Positions 32,772 to 39,634 of a stretch of DNA of 39,634 nt are shown in pieces (the first letter of the stretch is position 1; each line of letters begins with the position of its first letter). The position numbers and the translations under genes are program-made. The notes beneath the pieces were generated by a model, which had not been told where the DNA came from, searched no databases, and worked only from the letters and a program-made list of their open reading frames with translations. Location of the stretch: assembly GCF_016595245.1 (NCBI RefSeq), contig NZ_JAENHM010000013.1, positions 1-39,634 of the forward strand, read 5' to 3'. This stretch comes from Azospirillum endophyticum (lineage in GTDB: Bacteria; Pseudomonadota; Alphaproteobacteria; Azospirillales; Azospirillaceae).

Positions 32772-33998
32772 ATGGATAGGGCCGACATCGTCGTGGTCGG
32801 CGCCGGCATCCTGGGGCTGGCCGTCGCCTGGGCGCTGGGGCAGGCGTTGGGACCCGGCGGCGGCCGGTCGGTTCTTGTGGTCGACCGCCACCCGCCCTCG
32901 ACCCAGGCCACGGCACGGGCCGCCGCTCTGCTGACACGCGCCCGCGGCGATGCGGCAACGGCGGCGCTGGTGCGAGATACCTATGCCGCCATCGCGAGCC
33001 TGGAACAGGAGTTGGACGAGGATCTCGGCCTGCGGCAGGTCGGCACCCTGCATGTTGCCGCAAGTCCGGCGCGTGTCGAGGCGATGCGTGCCCTGGCCGC
33101 CGACAGCGGCGATCCGATCGAATGGCTGGATGGGGAGGGGGTCGCACGCCTCGCTCCTTGCCTGTCGGCGGAGACCGTCGGGCGTGCCGCCTTCATGCCG
33201 ATGGACGGCTTCATCGACCCGGTCCGGCTGGCCGACGCCTATCGCCGCTCCGCCCGCCGCGCCGGTGTCCGGATTGGGGCCGGCCTGTCCGTGCAGTCGA
33301 TCCGGCTGGACCGTGGCCGCGTCGCCGGGCTGCAGACCGACTGGGGCTTCATCGCCGCGCCCGTCGTGGTGAATGCCGCCGGAGCCTGGGCGGCGGGACT
33401 GGCCTGGACCGCCAGGGTCGGGCTGCCGCAGGCGCCGGTGCGCAGCCAATATTGGATCACCGAACCGCGCCCCGACCTGTTCCCTCGCGACCTGCCGGTG
33501 CTGGTCATGCCCGATGCCGGCGCCTATGCCCGGCCGGAACTGGGCGCGCTGCTGTTCGGGCTGCGCGGTCGCCGGTCGCTGGCGCTCGATCCGGCGCTGC
33601 TTCCTGCCGACACCGCCGGGCTCGATCTCCGCGATTCCGACGGCGGCCTGGAAACGCTGGAGGGTGGCTGGCAGGCGTTGGCGCGGCTCTGTCCGCCGCT
33701 GCTCCAGGCCGGGATCGCCCATTATGTCTCCGGCCTGTCCACCTACACCGCCGACGGCCACTTCGTGCTGGGGCCGGTCGATGAGGTGGAGGGGCTGTTC
33801 ATGGCGACCGGCTGCTGCGGCGCCGGTATCGCAGCGTCGGGTGGTATCGGCCGGGCGGTGGCGGCAGCCGTGCTTGGCCGGCCGGGACCGGTGCATCTCG
33901 CTCCCTTCGCACCCGGCCGGCTCGGCCCGGTCGATCCCTTTTCCCAGGCACTGCGCGACGCCTGCGCCGCCGCACGGTCCGGCAAGACCGCCGGCTGA
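32772..33998 (+). CDS. FAD-dependent amine oxidoreductase (glycine/D-amino acid oxidase fold), phosphonate-linked
   Basis: A 408-residue DAO-fold flavoprotein. ADIVVVGAGILGLAVAWALG is the dinucleotide-binding motif at the N-terminus, PPSTQATARAAALLTRARGD contacts FAD, and FMPMDGFIDPVRLADAYRRS, APVVVNAAGAWAAGLAW and STYTADGHFVLGPVDEVEGL followed by FMATGCCGAGIAASGGIGRA complete the family pattern. A GTG at 32736 overlapping the phnX stop (GTGA) is an alternative start. In phosphonate clusters such enzymes oxidise AEP or N-alkyl-AEP to phosphonoacetaldehyde; that role is inferred here from position. It is longer than typical small FAD oxidases of AEP loci, so another secondary amine is possible. 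Confidence 0.88.
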   Translation: MDRADIVVVGAGILGLAVAWALGQALGPGGGRSVLVVDRHPPSTQATARAAALLTRARGDAATAALVRDTYAAIASLEQELDEDLGLRQVGTLHVAASPARVEAMRALAADSGDPIEWLDGEGVARLAPCLSAETVGRAAFMPMDGFIDPVRLADAYRRSARRAGVRIGAGLSVQSIRLDRGRVAGLQTDWGFIAAPVVVNAAGAWAAGLAWTARVGLPQAPVRSQYWITEPRPDLFPRDLPVLVMPDAGAYARPELGALLFGLRGRRSLALDPALLPADTAGLDLRDSDGGLETLEGGWQALARLCPPLLQAGIAHYVSGLSTYTADGHFVLGPVDEVEGLFMATGCCGAGIAASGGIGRAVAAAVLGRPGPVHLAPFAPGRLGPVDPFSQALRDACAAARSGKTAG

Positions 33999-34025
33999 CG
34001 GGCCGACCAACCGAAAGACGACACG

Positions 34026-35393
34026 ATGCAGCCCGACCGTTCCGAAGGCGACGTCAATCTCGGGCCACGGCGGGCACGCTGGATGGCGGACGCGCTCGGC
34101 CCCAAATCACGGGTGCTCGTGGACCGTGATGCCGGTGCCTTTCTGAGGCAGTCCCTGTCCACCCCCTGCCTGTCGGCGATCCGCCGGGCCGAGGGCATCT
34201 GGATCGAGGACATGGACGGCCGCCGCTTCATGGATTTCCATGGAAACAGCGTGCATCACATCGGTTACGCCCACCCGCGGCTGGTGGCGGCGCTGAAGGC
34301 GCAGATGGACGAGTTGTCCTTCGCCCCGCGCCGCTTCGCCTGCGAACCGGCGGCGGAGTTGGCGGAGCGGCTGGCCGCAATCGCTCCGACCGGCCCCGGC
34401 AGCCGCGTGCTGTTCGCGCCCGGCGGGTCGGAAGGGATCGAGATCGCGCTGAAGCTGGCCCGCGTCGCCACCGGCCGATTCAAGACGGTCTCCTTCTGGG
34501 ATGCCTTCCACGGCGCCGGCTTCGGGGCGTCCGGGGTCGGCGGCGAGGCTCTGTTCCGCTCGCACGGGATCGGGCCGCTGCTGGCGGGGACCGAACATGT
34601 GGCGCCCTTCGCCTGCTCCCGCTGTCCCTACGGCTTCGACCCCGCCCCCGGCGGCGGTCCCGACCTTGATGCTTGCCGGATGACCTGCGCGCGGATGCTG
34701 CGCTACGTGCTGGAAAAGGAGGGGGACGTGGCAGCCGTGGTGGCGGAGCCGGTGCGCGCTGTTCCCTATGTGCCGCCTCCCGGCTTCTGGGCGGAGGTGC
34801 GACGGGCCTGCGACGCGGCCGGCGCCCTGCTGATTTTCGACGAGATCCCGACCGGCCTCGGCAAGACTGGCAACCTGTTCAGCCATGAGCCGTTCGGCGC
34901 GCGGCCGGACATCCTGGTGCTCGGCAAGGCGCTGGGCGGCGCCATGCTGCCGCTGGCCGCAGTGGTCGCCCGCCCCGGGCTGGACGTTGCCGCCGATCGC
35001 GCGCTCGGCCACTACACCCACGAGAAGAACCCGCTGCTCGCCCGTGCCGGCCTGACCACCCTGGACATCATCCGGGACGAGGGATTGGCGGACCGCGCCG
35101 CGACATTGGGCGCCCATGCGGTGGATCGCCTGCGCGAGCTGACAGCGGCCCTGCCGGGCATCGCCGGCATCCGGGGCGCCGGGCTGCTGATCGGGGTGGA
35201 ACTGGCTGACCACGACGACCGCAGCGGTACCGATCGGGCGGAGGCGGCCTTCTACGCGGCACTCGCCGCCGGGGTCAGTCTAAAGATATCGCAGGGAACG
35301 GTTCTGACCCTGTCGCCACCTCTGACGATTGCCGAAGCCGATCTGGAGCAGGCACTGGCAATCGTCGCCCGGGCGATCGCGACAACGGCATGA
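34026..35393 (+). CDS. pbfA: Class III PLP enzyme, PbfA-like (1-hydroxy-2-aminoethylphosphonate ammonia-lyase)
   Basis: A 455-residue aminotransferase-fold protein. IEDMDGRRFMDFHGNSVHHI, then APGGSEGIEIALKLARVATG and SFWDAFHGAGFGASGVGG form the PLP and substrate site. LLIFDEIPTGLGKTGNLF has the ring-nitrogen aspartate, and ILVLGKALGGAMLPLAAVV the Schiff-base lysine (Lys301). A cysteine-rich insert ACSRCPYGFDPAPGGG sits mid-protein. Next to phnW-phnX such a protein is best explained as PbfA, described in the literature as an ammonia-lyase turning (R)-1-hydroxy-AEP into phosphonoacetaldehyde. A plain transaminase cannot be excluded by eye. It is the last gene of the phnW operon, 27 bases after the FAD gene. 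Confidence 0.8.
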   Translation: MQPDRSEGDVNLGPRRARWMADALGPKSRVLVDRDAGAFLRQSLSTPCLSAIRRAEGIWIEDMDGRRFMDFHGNSVHHIGYAHPRLVAALKAQMDELSFAPRRFACEPAAELAERLAAIAPTGPGSRVLFAPGGSEGIEIALKLARVATGRFKTVSFWDAFHGAGFGASGVGGEALFRSHGIGPLLAGTEHVAPFACSRCPYGFDPAPGGGPDLDACRMTCARMLRYVLEKEGDVAAVVAEPVRAVPYVPPPGFWAEVRRACDAAGALLIFDEIPTGLGKTGNLFSHEPFGARPDILVLGKALGGAMLPLAAVVARPGLDVAADRALGHYTHEKNPLLARAGLTTLDIIRDEGLADRAATLGAHAVDRLRELTAALPGIAGIRGAGLLIGVELADHDDRSGTDRAEAAFYAALAAGVSLKISQGTVLTLSPPLTIAEADLEQALAIVARAIATTA

Positions 35394-35432
35394 TGACGCT
35401 TTCATGAATTTTCAAGAGCTTAAGCAACTATC

Positions 35433-35478
35433 CCATCGCGATGGTGGTTGTTCGACCGGCCGCTTCGGACCGGATTTT
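35433..35478 (+). terminator. Palindrome and bulged hairpin with T-run after the AEP operon
   Basis: CCATCGCGATGG (35433-35444) is a perfect 12-bp palindrome. It is followed by CCGGCCG-CTT-CGGACCGG (35456-35473), a stem with a one-base bulge, and then ATTTT. The second part is a plausible terminator of the phnW-pbfA transcript; the first may be an operator for the phosphate transporter gene downstream. Confidence 0.4.
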
Positions 35479-35526
35479 GGCTGATGCTGGCCGCCCCTGG
35501 CGTCAGACAACCAAATGAGGCTGACC

Positions 35527-37146
35527 GTGACGGACACTACACTGCCTCCCGGCGTGCCTTCGTCGCACCGCCCTGATCTGCACAAGAAGCCGCACTCCGC
35601 GCTGCCTGTGGCGTTCCTCCTCGTGCTGGCCGCCGGTCTCGGTTATGCGGTCCATGGCTTTGTCACCGACCTGCAGCGGGTCGACCAGCCGCCGTTGGCG
35701 ATCGGCGCGTTCCTGCTCCTCGGCCTGGCGCTGCTGATCGCGTTGGGCTTCGAATTCGTCAACGGCTTCCACGACACCGCCAATGCCGTCGCAACGGTCA
35801 TCTACACCCACAGCATGCCGCCGGTGCTGGCGGTGCTGTGGTCGGGCGCCTTCAACTTCCTGGGCGTGCTGCTGTCATCGGGAGCGGTGGCCTACAGCGT
35901 CATCACCCTGCTGCCGGTGGAACTGATCCTTCAGGTCGGCAGCAGCGCCGGCTACGCCATGATCTTCGCCCTGCTGATCGCCGCCATCCTCTGGAATCTG
36001 GGTACCTGGGCGCTCGGGCTGCCCAACAGCTCGTCGCATGCCCTGATCGGCTCGGTCATCGGTGTCGGCCTCGCCAACCAGCTGATGGCACCGGACGGGC
36101 AGGCGACTTCGGGCGTGGAGTGGGGGCAGGCCTTCGGCGTGCTGCAGGCCCTGCTGTTCAGCCCGGTGATGGGCTTTGTCCTCGCCGCAGTGCTGCTGCT
36201 GGTGCTGAAGCGCGCGGTGCGCAACCGGCGTCTGTTCGAGCCGGCCGATCCCAGCCACCCGCCGCCACTGTGGATCCGCGGGCTGCTGATCCTGACCTGC
36301 ACCGCCGTGTCCTTCGCCCATGGCGGCAATGACGGGCAAAAGGGCATGGGGCTGATCATGCTGATCCTGATCGGCGCGGTGCCCACCGCCTATGCGCTGA
36401 ACCGCACGATGCCCGACAGCACCACTCCGGCCTTCCTGGAGACCACCCACCGGGCCGAAGCGGTTCTGCACGCGCATGCCGACGGGCGGCAGCCGACGTC
36501 GGCGGAGGAGGCGAGGCGGATGGTCGGCGACGCCCTGCGGACCAAGGAGTTGAACCGGCCGGAGGTCTATGGCGCGTTGGCCGTGCTATCCGCCGACATC
36601 GCGCAGGGCGTGCAGAGCTATGGCGCCATCAAGCATGTGCCGGCCGAAGCGACGTCCAACATGCGCAACGACATGTATCTGGCCGCCGATGCCGTCCGCC
36701 TGCTACCGAAGGCCGGCGCCAGCCTGCCCGACGAAGAGGCCAAGACGCTGAAATCCTATCAGGAGGCGCTGAACGCCGGCACCCGGTTCATTCCGGACTG
36801 GGTGAAGTTCTCGGTGGCGGTGGCGCTCGGGCTCGGCACGATGGTCGGCTGGCGCCGCATCGTCGTCACCGTCGGCGAGCGGATCGGCAAGCAGCATCTG
36901 GCCTATGCCCAGGGCGCCTCGGCGGAGATCGTCGCCGCCGGCACCATCGGGTTGGCGGAGATCTATGGCCTGCCGGTGTCGACCACCCACATCCTGTCGA
37001 GCGGCGTTGCCGGCACCATGGCGGCGAACGGCTCCGGCCTGCAATGGAGCACCGTACGCAACATGGCGATGGCCTGGGTGCTGACGTTGCCGGCAGCCAC
37101 AACCTTGGCCGGCATGCTGTACTACCTCCTCCGCCACTTGTTCTGA
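35527..37146 (+). CDS. pit: PiT-family inorganic phosphate transporter
   Basis: A 539-residue membrane protein with about ten helices. The duplicated PiT signatures are present: GFEFVNGFHDTANAVATVIY (about residue 75) and GLPVSTTHILSSGVAGTMAA (about 480), with NSSSHALIGSVIGVGLANQL and SFAHGGNDGQKGMGLIMLIL between. A hydrophilic loop of about 130 residues splits the two halves, as in bacterial PitA. GTG at 35527 is preferred, since GAGG lies 6 bases before it; ATG at 35515 lacks such a site. Its place after a phosphonate-degrading operon suggests it moves the phosphate released by PhnX, in or out. No convincing Pho box precedes it. Confidence 0.95.
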   Translation: MTDTTLPPGVPSSHRPDLHKKPHSALPVAFLLVLAAGLGYAVHGFVTDLQRVDQPPLAIGAFLLLGLALLIALGFEFVNGFHDTANAVATVIYTHSMPPVLAVLWSGAFNFLGVLLSSGAVAYSVITLLPVELILQVGSSAGYAMIFALLIAAILWNLGTWALGLPNSSSHALIGSVIGVGLANQLMAPDGQATSGVEWGQAFGVLQALLFSPVMGFVLAAVLLLVLKRAVRNRRLFEPADPSHPPPLWIRGLLILTCTAVSFAHGGNDGQKGMGLIMLILIGAVPTAYALNRTMPDSTTPAFLETTHRAEAVLHAHADGRQPTSAEEARRMVGDALRTKELNRPEVYGALAVLSADIAQGVQSYGAIKHVPAEATSNMRNDMYLAADAVRLLPKAGASLPDEEAKTLKSYQEALNAGTRFIPDWVKFSVAVALGLGTMVGWRRIVVTVGERIGKQHLAYAQGASAEIVAAGTIGLAEIYGLPVSTTHILSSGVAGTMAANGSGLQWSTVRNMAMAWVLTLPAATTLAGMLYYLLRHLF

Positions 37147-37300
37147 GCCTTGCATGCCGAACGACGGGGATGTGTTTCATCCAACTGTGATCGTGTCCCG
37201 GGGATCATGAATGCCGATCTGCACCCGATGAAACGAATCAAAAAATGAACGAAATCAACGCTATGCCAGTGGGTGGCGTGATCATCACTTACCGACTTCA

Positions 37301-37326
37301 GGAACTCTGCTGCAGAGAGTATGGTT
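37301..37326 (+). promoter_or_regulatory. EcfG-type general stress promoter candidate
   Basis: GGAAC (37301-37305), a 17-base spacer and GGTT (37323-37326) match the alphaproteobacterial EcfG consensus GGAAC-N16-17-CGTT, with one difference at the first base of the -10. It lies 31 bases before the next start codon. This suggests stress-induced, PhyR-EcfG-controlled expression. Confidence 0.55.
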
Positions 37327-37357
37327 TCCAAATCATGACAGATTTGGGAGGGGCGGC

Positions 37358-37783
37358 ATGACCAAGGCTAAAAAGGCAAAGCTCAAGCTTCCTAAGAAGA
37401 TCGCTGGCATCAAAATTCCCAAGCAGCTCAGAAAGCCCAGCGGATCGCTACTGGCGTTCCTGGAGACCGCCGAAGGACGCGAGATTGCCGCCGGGGCGCT
37501 GGTGGCGATTGCAGGAGCCCTGACTGGTGGTGGCCGGATTAAGAAGGCAGCCGCCGAAGCCGGCCATCAAGCATCTCAGGCCGGATCAACAGGCGGTACG
37601 ATTGCGCGAGACGTTGTCGAAGCCGCCGTCGGCGCAATCGCTGACGCTGCTGAGCGTGGACTTTCGCCGCTGGCCGGAGGACAGAAGGAGGAGGGGCCAA
37701 GTAGAGGTCGCAAAGGTGCATTGGCGACGACGTCGCTGACGTCACCGATGGACAAGCCGGGTCCGGATCAGAAGAGACACTGA
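37358..37783 (+). CDS. Small lysine-rich hypothetical protein, probably stress-induced
   Basis: A 141-residue protein I do not recognise by family. Residues 1-30 are extremely basic (MTKAKKAKLKLPKKIAGIKI, then PKQLRKPSG). Residues about 30-60 are mildly hydrophobic (GSLLAFLETAEGREIAAGAL, then VAIAGALTGGGRIKKAAAEA), with alanine-rich helical character. The tail is polar and low in complexity. There is no signal peptide. The start has a strong GGAGGGG 5 bases upstream. A DNA- or membrane-associated role would fit the basic head; this is inference. The preceding gap (37147-37300) holds no gene I can support. Confidence 0.8.
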   Translation: MTKAKKAKLKLPKKIAGIKIPKQLRKPSGSLLAFLETAEGREIAAGALVAIAGALTGGGRIKKAAAEAGHQASQAGSTGGTIARDVVEAAVGAIADAAERGLSPLAGGQKEEGPSRGRKGALATTSLTSPMDKPGPDQKRH

Positions 37784-37903
37784 GAACAGGCGTGAAATGT
37801 CCGCGTAGGATTTGGTAGCACCCAACTTTGCATGACTGTAGATCACCCATGCTCTTGATGTCGCTCGCGGTGAACGCTGAAAGCTGTCCTCTGCAGCACC
37901 GGG

Positions 37904-38380
37904 CTACGCGCGCTTGCGCCATACGGCAATGGGGTGACGGGACAGCGCCGAGTTGCTATAGCTCGGATCGTCCGTCACCTCATCGCCGATCCAACCGGGA
38001 AGCGGAAACTCCTCCGACGCGTGGCTCAGTTCGATTTCGGCGATCACCAGTCCGGAATTGACGCCATGGAAAACATCGACTTCCCAGCAGAAGCCATGGT
38101 GATCGACCTCATAACGCGTCTTTTCAATGAGGTCGCCGAGCCGTTGCTCGCGCAGAAGCAACAAAGCGAGATCCAATCCGATTTCCTGCTCGACCTCGGT
38201 GCGACTGTATCCGGTTTTGGGTCCTTTGCTGGTCAAGTATGCCTTGCCACGAACGATGCGCACACGGGTGGTGCAGCCGTGCGGCGACGGCAGATAGCCC
38301 TGGATGATGCGGCCACCCCTTTTCAGGTGCGCTGAGACAAGTCGATTGACGAGAAAACGTCGTTCAATCTCTTGAGGCAT
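37904..38380 (-). CDS. CYTH-domain protein (triphosphate tunnel metalloenzyme family)
   Basis: A 158-residue single-domain CYTH protein. The N-terminus PQEIERRFLV carries the E-x-E-x-R/K motif that binds divalent metal and triphosphate. Alternating strands with charged residues follow: IIQGYLPSPHGCTTRVRIVR, KAYLTSKGPKTGYSRTEVEQ (E-x-E), IEKTRYEVDHHGFCWEVDVF (basic then acidic) and GLVIAEIELSHASEEF. These place the conserved R, K and E residues inside the tunnel. Bacterial relatives hydrolyse inorganic tripolyphosphate or related triphosphates; adenylate cyclase activity is rarer. Its start overlaps the end of the upstream ORF by 17 bases. Confidence 0.92.
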   Translation of the reverse strand: MPQEIERRFLVNRLVSAHLKRGGRIIQGYLPSPHGCTTRVRIVRGKAYLTSKGPKTGYSRTEVEQEIGLDLALLLLREQRLGDLIEKTRYEVDHHGFCWEVDVFHGVNSGLVIAEIELSHASEEFPLPGWIGDEVTDDPSYSNSALSRHPIAVWRKRA

Positions 38381-38693
38381 GGCAGTCGCCAGTTATCGTG
38401 CTTGGCCGGACGAACCTTATCACCGGAGATAGGATACGCAAGCGTGGACGTCGTACTCCCAGAAGGTTTTGCTCTGCAAACCGTACCTTGGCAATTAAAG
38501 CCAGTAGTGAGGCTGGACGGTGTCCTGATTGGTAGAACACCGTCGATGTCCGAAGCCAATGTGCAATCGGCTCCATCTGTGCGATGACGCTCTCACGCGT
38601 CAATCCGTCTCGCTGAAGCACGGCCTGCGTCACCGGATCGTCCAGGAGCGCAGCAACGCGACAGCGCCACATCTGCGGTTGCAGGTGGCTCAT
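38364..38693 (-). CDS. Hypothetical protein overlapping the CYTH gene
   Basis: A 109-residue ORF. The first 60 residues (MSHLQPQMWRCRVAALLDDP, then VTQAVLQRDGLTRESVIAQM) look like ordinary helical protein, while the C-terminal half is arginine-rich. I recognise no family. The 17-base overlap with the CYTH start suggests translational coupling and favours a real gene. Its codon use is ordinary and the Shine-Dalgarno weak (GTAGAG). It may equally be a degraded remnant. Confidence 0.5.
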   Translation of the reverse strand: MSHLQPQMWRCRVAALLDDPVTQAVLQRDGLTRESVIAQMEPIAHWLRTSTVFYQSGHRPASLLALIAKVRFAEQNLLGVRRPRLRILSPVIRFVRPSTITGDCHASRD

Positions 38694-38775
38694 GGCTCTA
38701 CTCTTCTGTTGATGCTGATGCCGTCCATCTTATAGGCAGAATGTGACGCTTCCAACCGAGGCGCCCAGATGCTCT

Positions 38776-39585
38776 TTACCAGCTGTTCAGGCGGCGCAGT
38801 TTTGGCGTCTTTTTCGATTGGTTCTGGGTCATCCTGACCAACAGCCGGTCAAGCATGGCGACGGCATCGGCGACATAAGGTCCCTTGTTCAGCATCACGC
38901 ATTCGGCCCGGGCCGACTTGGCGGCATCCGTCATGTCGCCGCGCGTCGGTATGCCCTTCTTGACCAAACTCTCCAGAACCTGCGTCGCCCAGATCACCGG
39001 CACATGGGCCGCTTCGCACAGCCATAGGATTTCCTCCTGCATCTCTGCAAGCCGCTCGAACCCGATCTCGACGGCGAGATCCCCGCGGGCGATCATGACG
39101 CCGAAGGGTTGGTGTCTTGCCGCCTGCACGATGATTTCCGGGAGATTCCTGACGGCGACGGGTGTCTCGATCTTGGCGATCAGGCCGATCCGGGACCAAT
39201 CGGCCGGGCGGCGCTTCGCCAGTTCCTCCTGGAGCAGGCGGACGTCCGCCGCACTCTGGACGAAGGAATAGCCGATCAGGTCGGCGTGCTGGGCGACGAA
39301 GTCGAGGCTGTGCCGGTCTTCGTCGGTGAGAGCCAGTAAGCCCAACTCCGTCATTGGGACATTCAACCCCTTCTCCGGCTTCAGCTTGAACCCTTTCGGG
39401 CCGGTATGTCGAACGCGGACGACGGCGCCTTCCGGGACGCGTCGCTCGACGGTCCCGCTCAGCTTGCCGTCATCCAGGAAGACGGGATCGCCCTCGGCCA
39501 ACCGCTCGACGATGCCTGGAGGCTCGCAGGTCGCCTGGACGGGAAAACGGTCCAGCGCCGCGAAGGGCCCCACCGCTAGAGGCTG
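38776..39585 (-). pseudogene. Atypical pyruvate kinase, N-terminally truncated
   Basis: The frame keeps the end of the B domain (DPVFLDDGKLSGTVERRVPE), then GPKGFKLKPEKGLNVPMTEL, the catalytic LIAKIETPVAVRNLPEIIVQ (lysine and glutamate of the active site), VMIARGDLAVEIGFERLAEM (metal aspartate) and VPVIWATQVLESLVKKGIPT followed by RGDMTDAAKSARAECVMLNK. The 'LKPEKGLN' style marks the atypical pyruvate kinase-like group. The first barrel strands, with the phosphoenolpyruvate and nucleotide residues, are missing. In-frame, a TAA lies at 39586-39588, right at the CTAGAGGCTG boundary. The only upstream start is GTG at 39573. It is most likely a gene cut by an insertion, or a non-functional fragment. 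Confidence 0.8.
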
Positions 39586-39634
39586 TTAGGGACTCGGGGT
39601 AGCCGCACGCGGTGTGGTTGCCCAGATATTGGAG
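39577..39634. mobile_element. Possible insertion-sequence end at the window edge
   Basis: The pyruvate kinase frame breaks at CTAG-AGGCTGTTAGGGACTC. CTAG is a common target of IS5-type elements, and GAGGCTGTTAGGGACT resembles their terminal repeats. Only 58 bases are visible and no transposase frame can be confirmed. Confidence 0.3.

Noticed and set aside
35399..35416. CTTTCATGAATTTTCAAG as a PhoB box
   Set aside because: The half-sites are 10 rather than 11 bases apart and the second matches poorly.
37122..37331. 69-residue minus-strand ORF between the PiT gene and the basic protein
   Set aside because: It overlaps the PiT 3' end, has no ribosome binding site that stands out, and would conflict with the stress promoter on the other strand.

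Overview
The window looks like chromosome or chromid DNA of a high-G+C alphaproteobacterium, most likely Azospirillum or a close relative in Rhodospirillales. This is inferred from the tail of an rRNA operon (5S rRNA, then initiator tRNA), the protein family mix and the codon use. No database search was possible.

Region 1 (1-1800) holds the rRNA operon end and a graveyard of mobile DNA. The tRNA-fMet gene abuts the apparent remnant of a large serine recombinase. Next come the 3' ends of IS256-, IS4- and IS5-type transposases, apparently nested into one another.

Region 2 (1800-17290) is a coherent catabolic island. A ten-gene minus-strand run encodes an acyl-CoA dehydrogenase, two crotonases, two CaiB-type CoA-transferases, a beta-keto acid cleavage enzyme (BKACE), a quinone-reductase-like flavoprotein, an AiiA/AttM-type lactonase, a solitary Liv-type binding protein and a GntR/FCD regulator. 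Diverging from it are a CitE-like lyase and an MDR oxidoreductase, followed by a complete TRAP transporter on the minus strand. The set reads as uptake, ring opening, CoA activation, beta-oxidation and C-C cleavage of a lactone or hydroxy/keto acid. The substrate is unknown. A TGGTC(A/T)(A/G)A-like motif recurs in its promoter regions.

Region 3 (17290-23330) has an AT-rich gap with a decayed MarR gene. A five-gene minus-strand ABC importer operon follows, ending in a translationally overlapped LOG/TIGR00725 gene. A divergent DeoR regulator faces it across two matching operator-like sequences.

Region 4 (23470-25640) encodes an OlsB-like acyltransferase overlapping a DUF2817 zinc peptidase-like gene, then an IS5 remnant.

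Region 5 (25740-37150) is a 2-aminoethylphosphonate (AEP) locus: a binding protein, ATPase and double-length permease; a LysR regulator; PhnW; PhnX; an FAD amine oxidase-like protein; a PbfA-like PLP enzyme; and a PiT phosphate transporter. Together these would import AEP-type compounds, funnel 1-hydroxy and N-modified forms to phosphonoacetaldehyde, release phosphate and move it across the membrane.

Region 6 (37150-39634) has a small basic protein behind a likely EcfG stress promoter, a CYTH protein overlapping a small ORF, and an N-terminally truncated atypical pyruvate kinase. The truncation coincides with what may be the edge of an insertion sequence at the window's right end.
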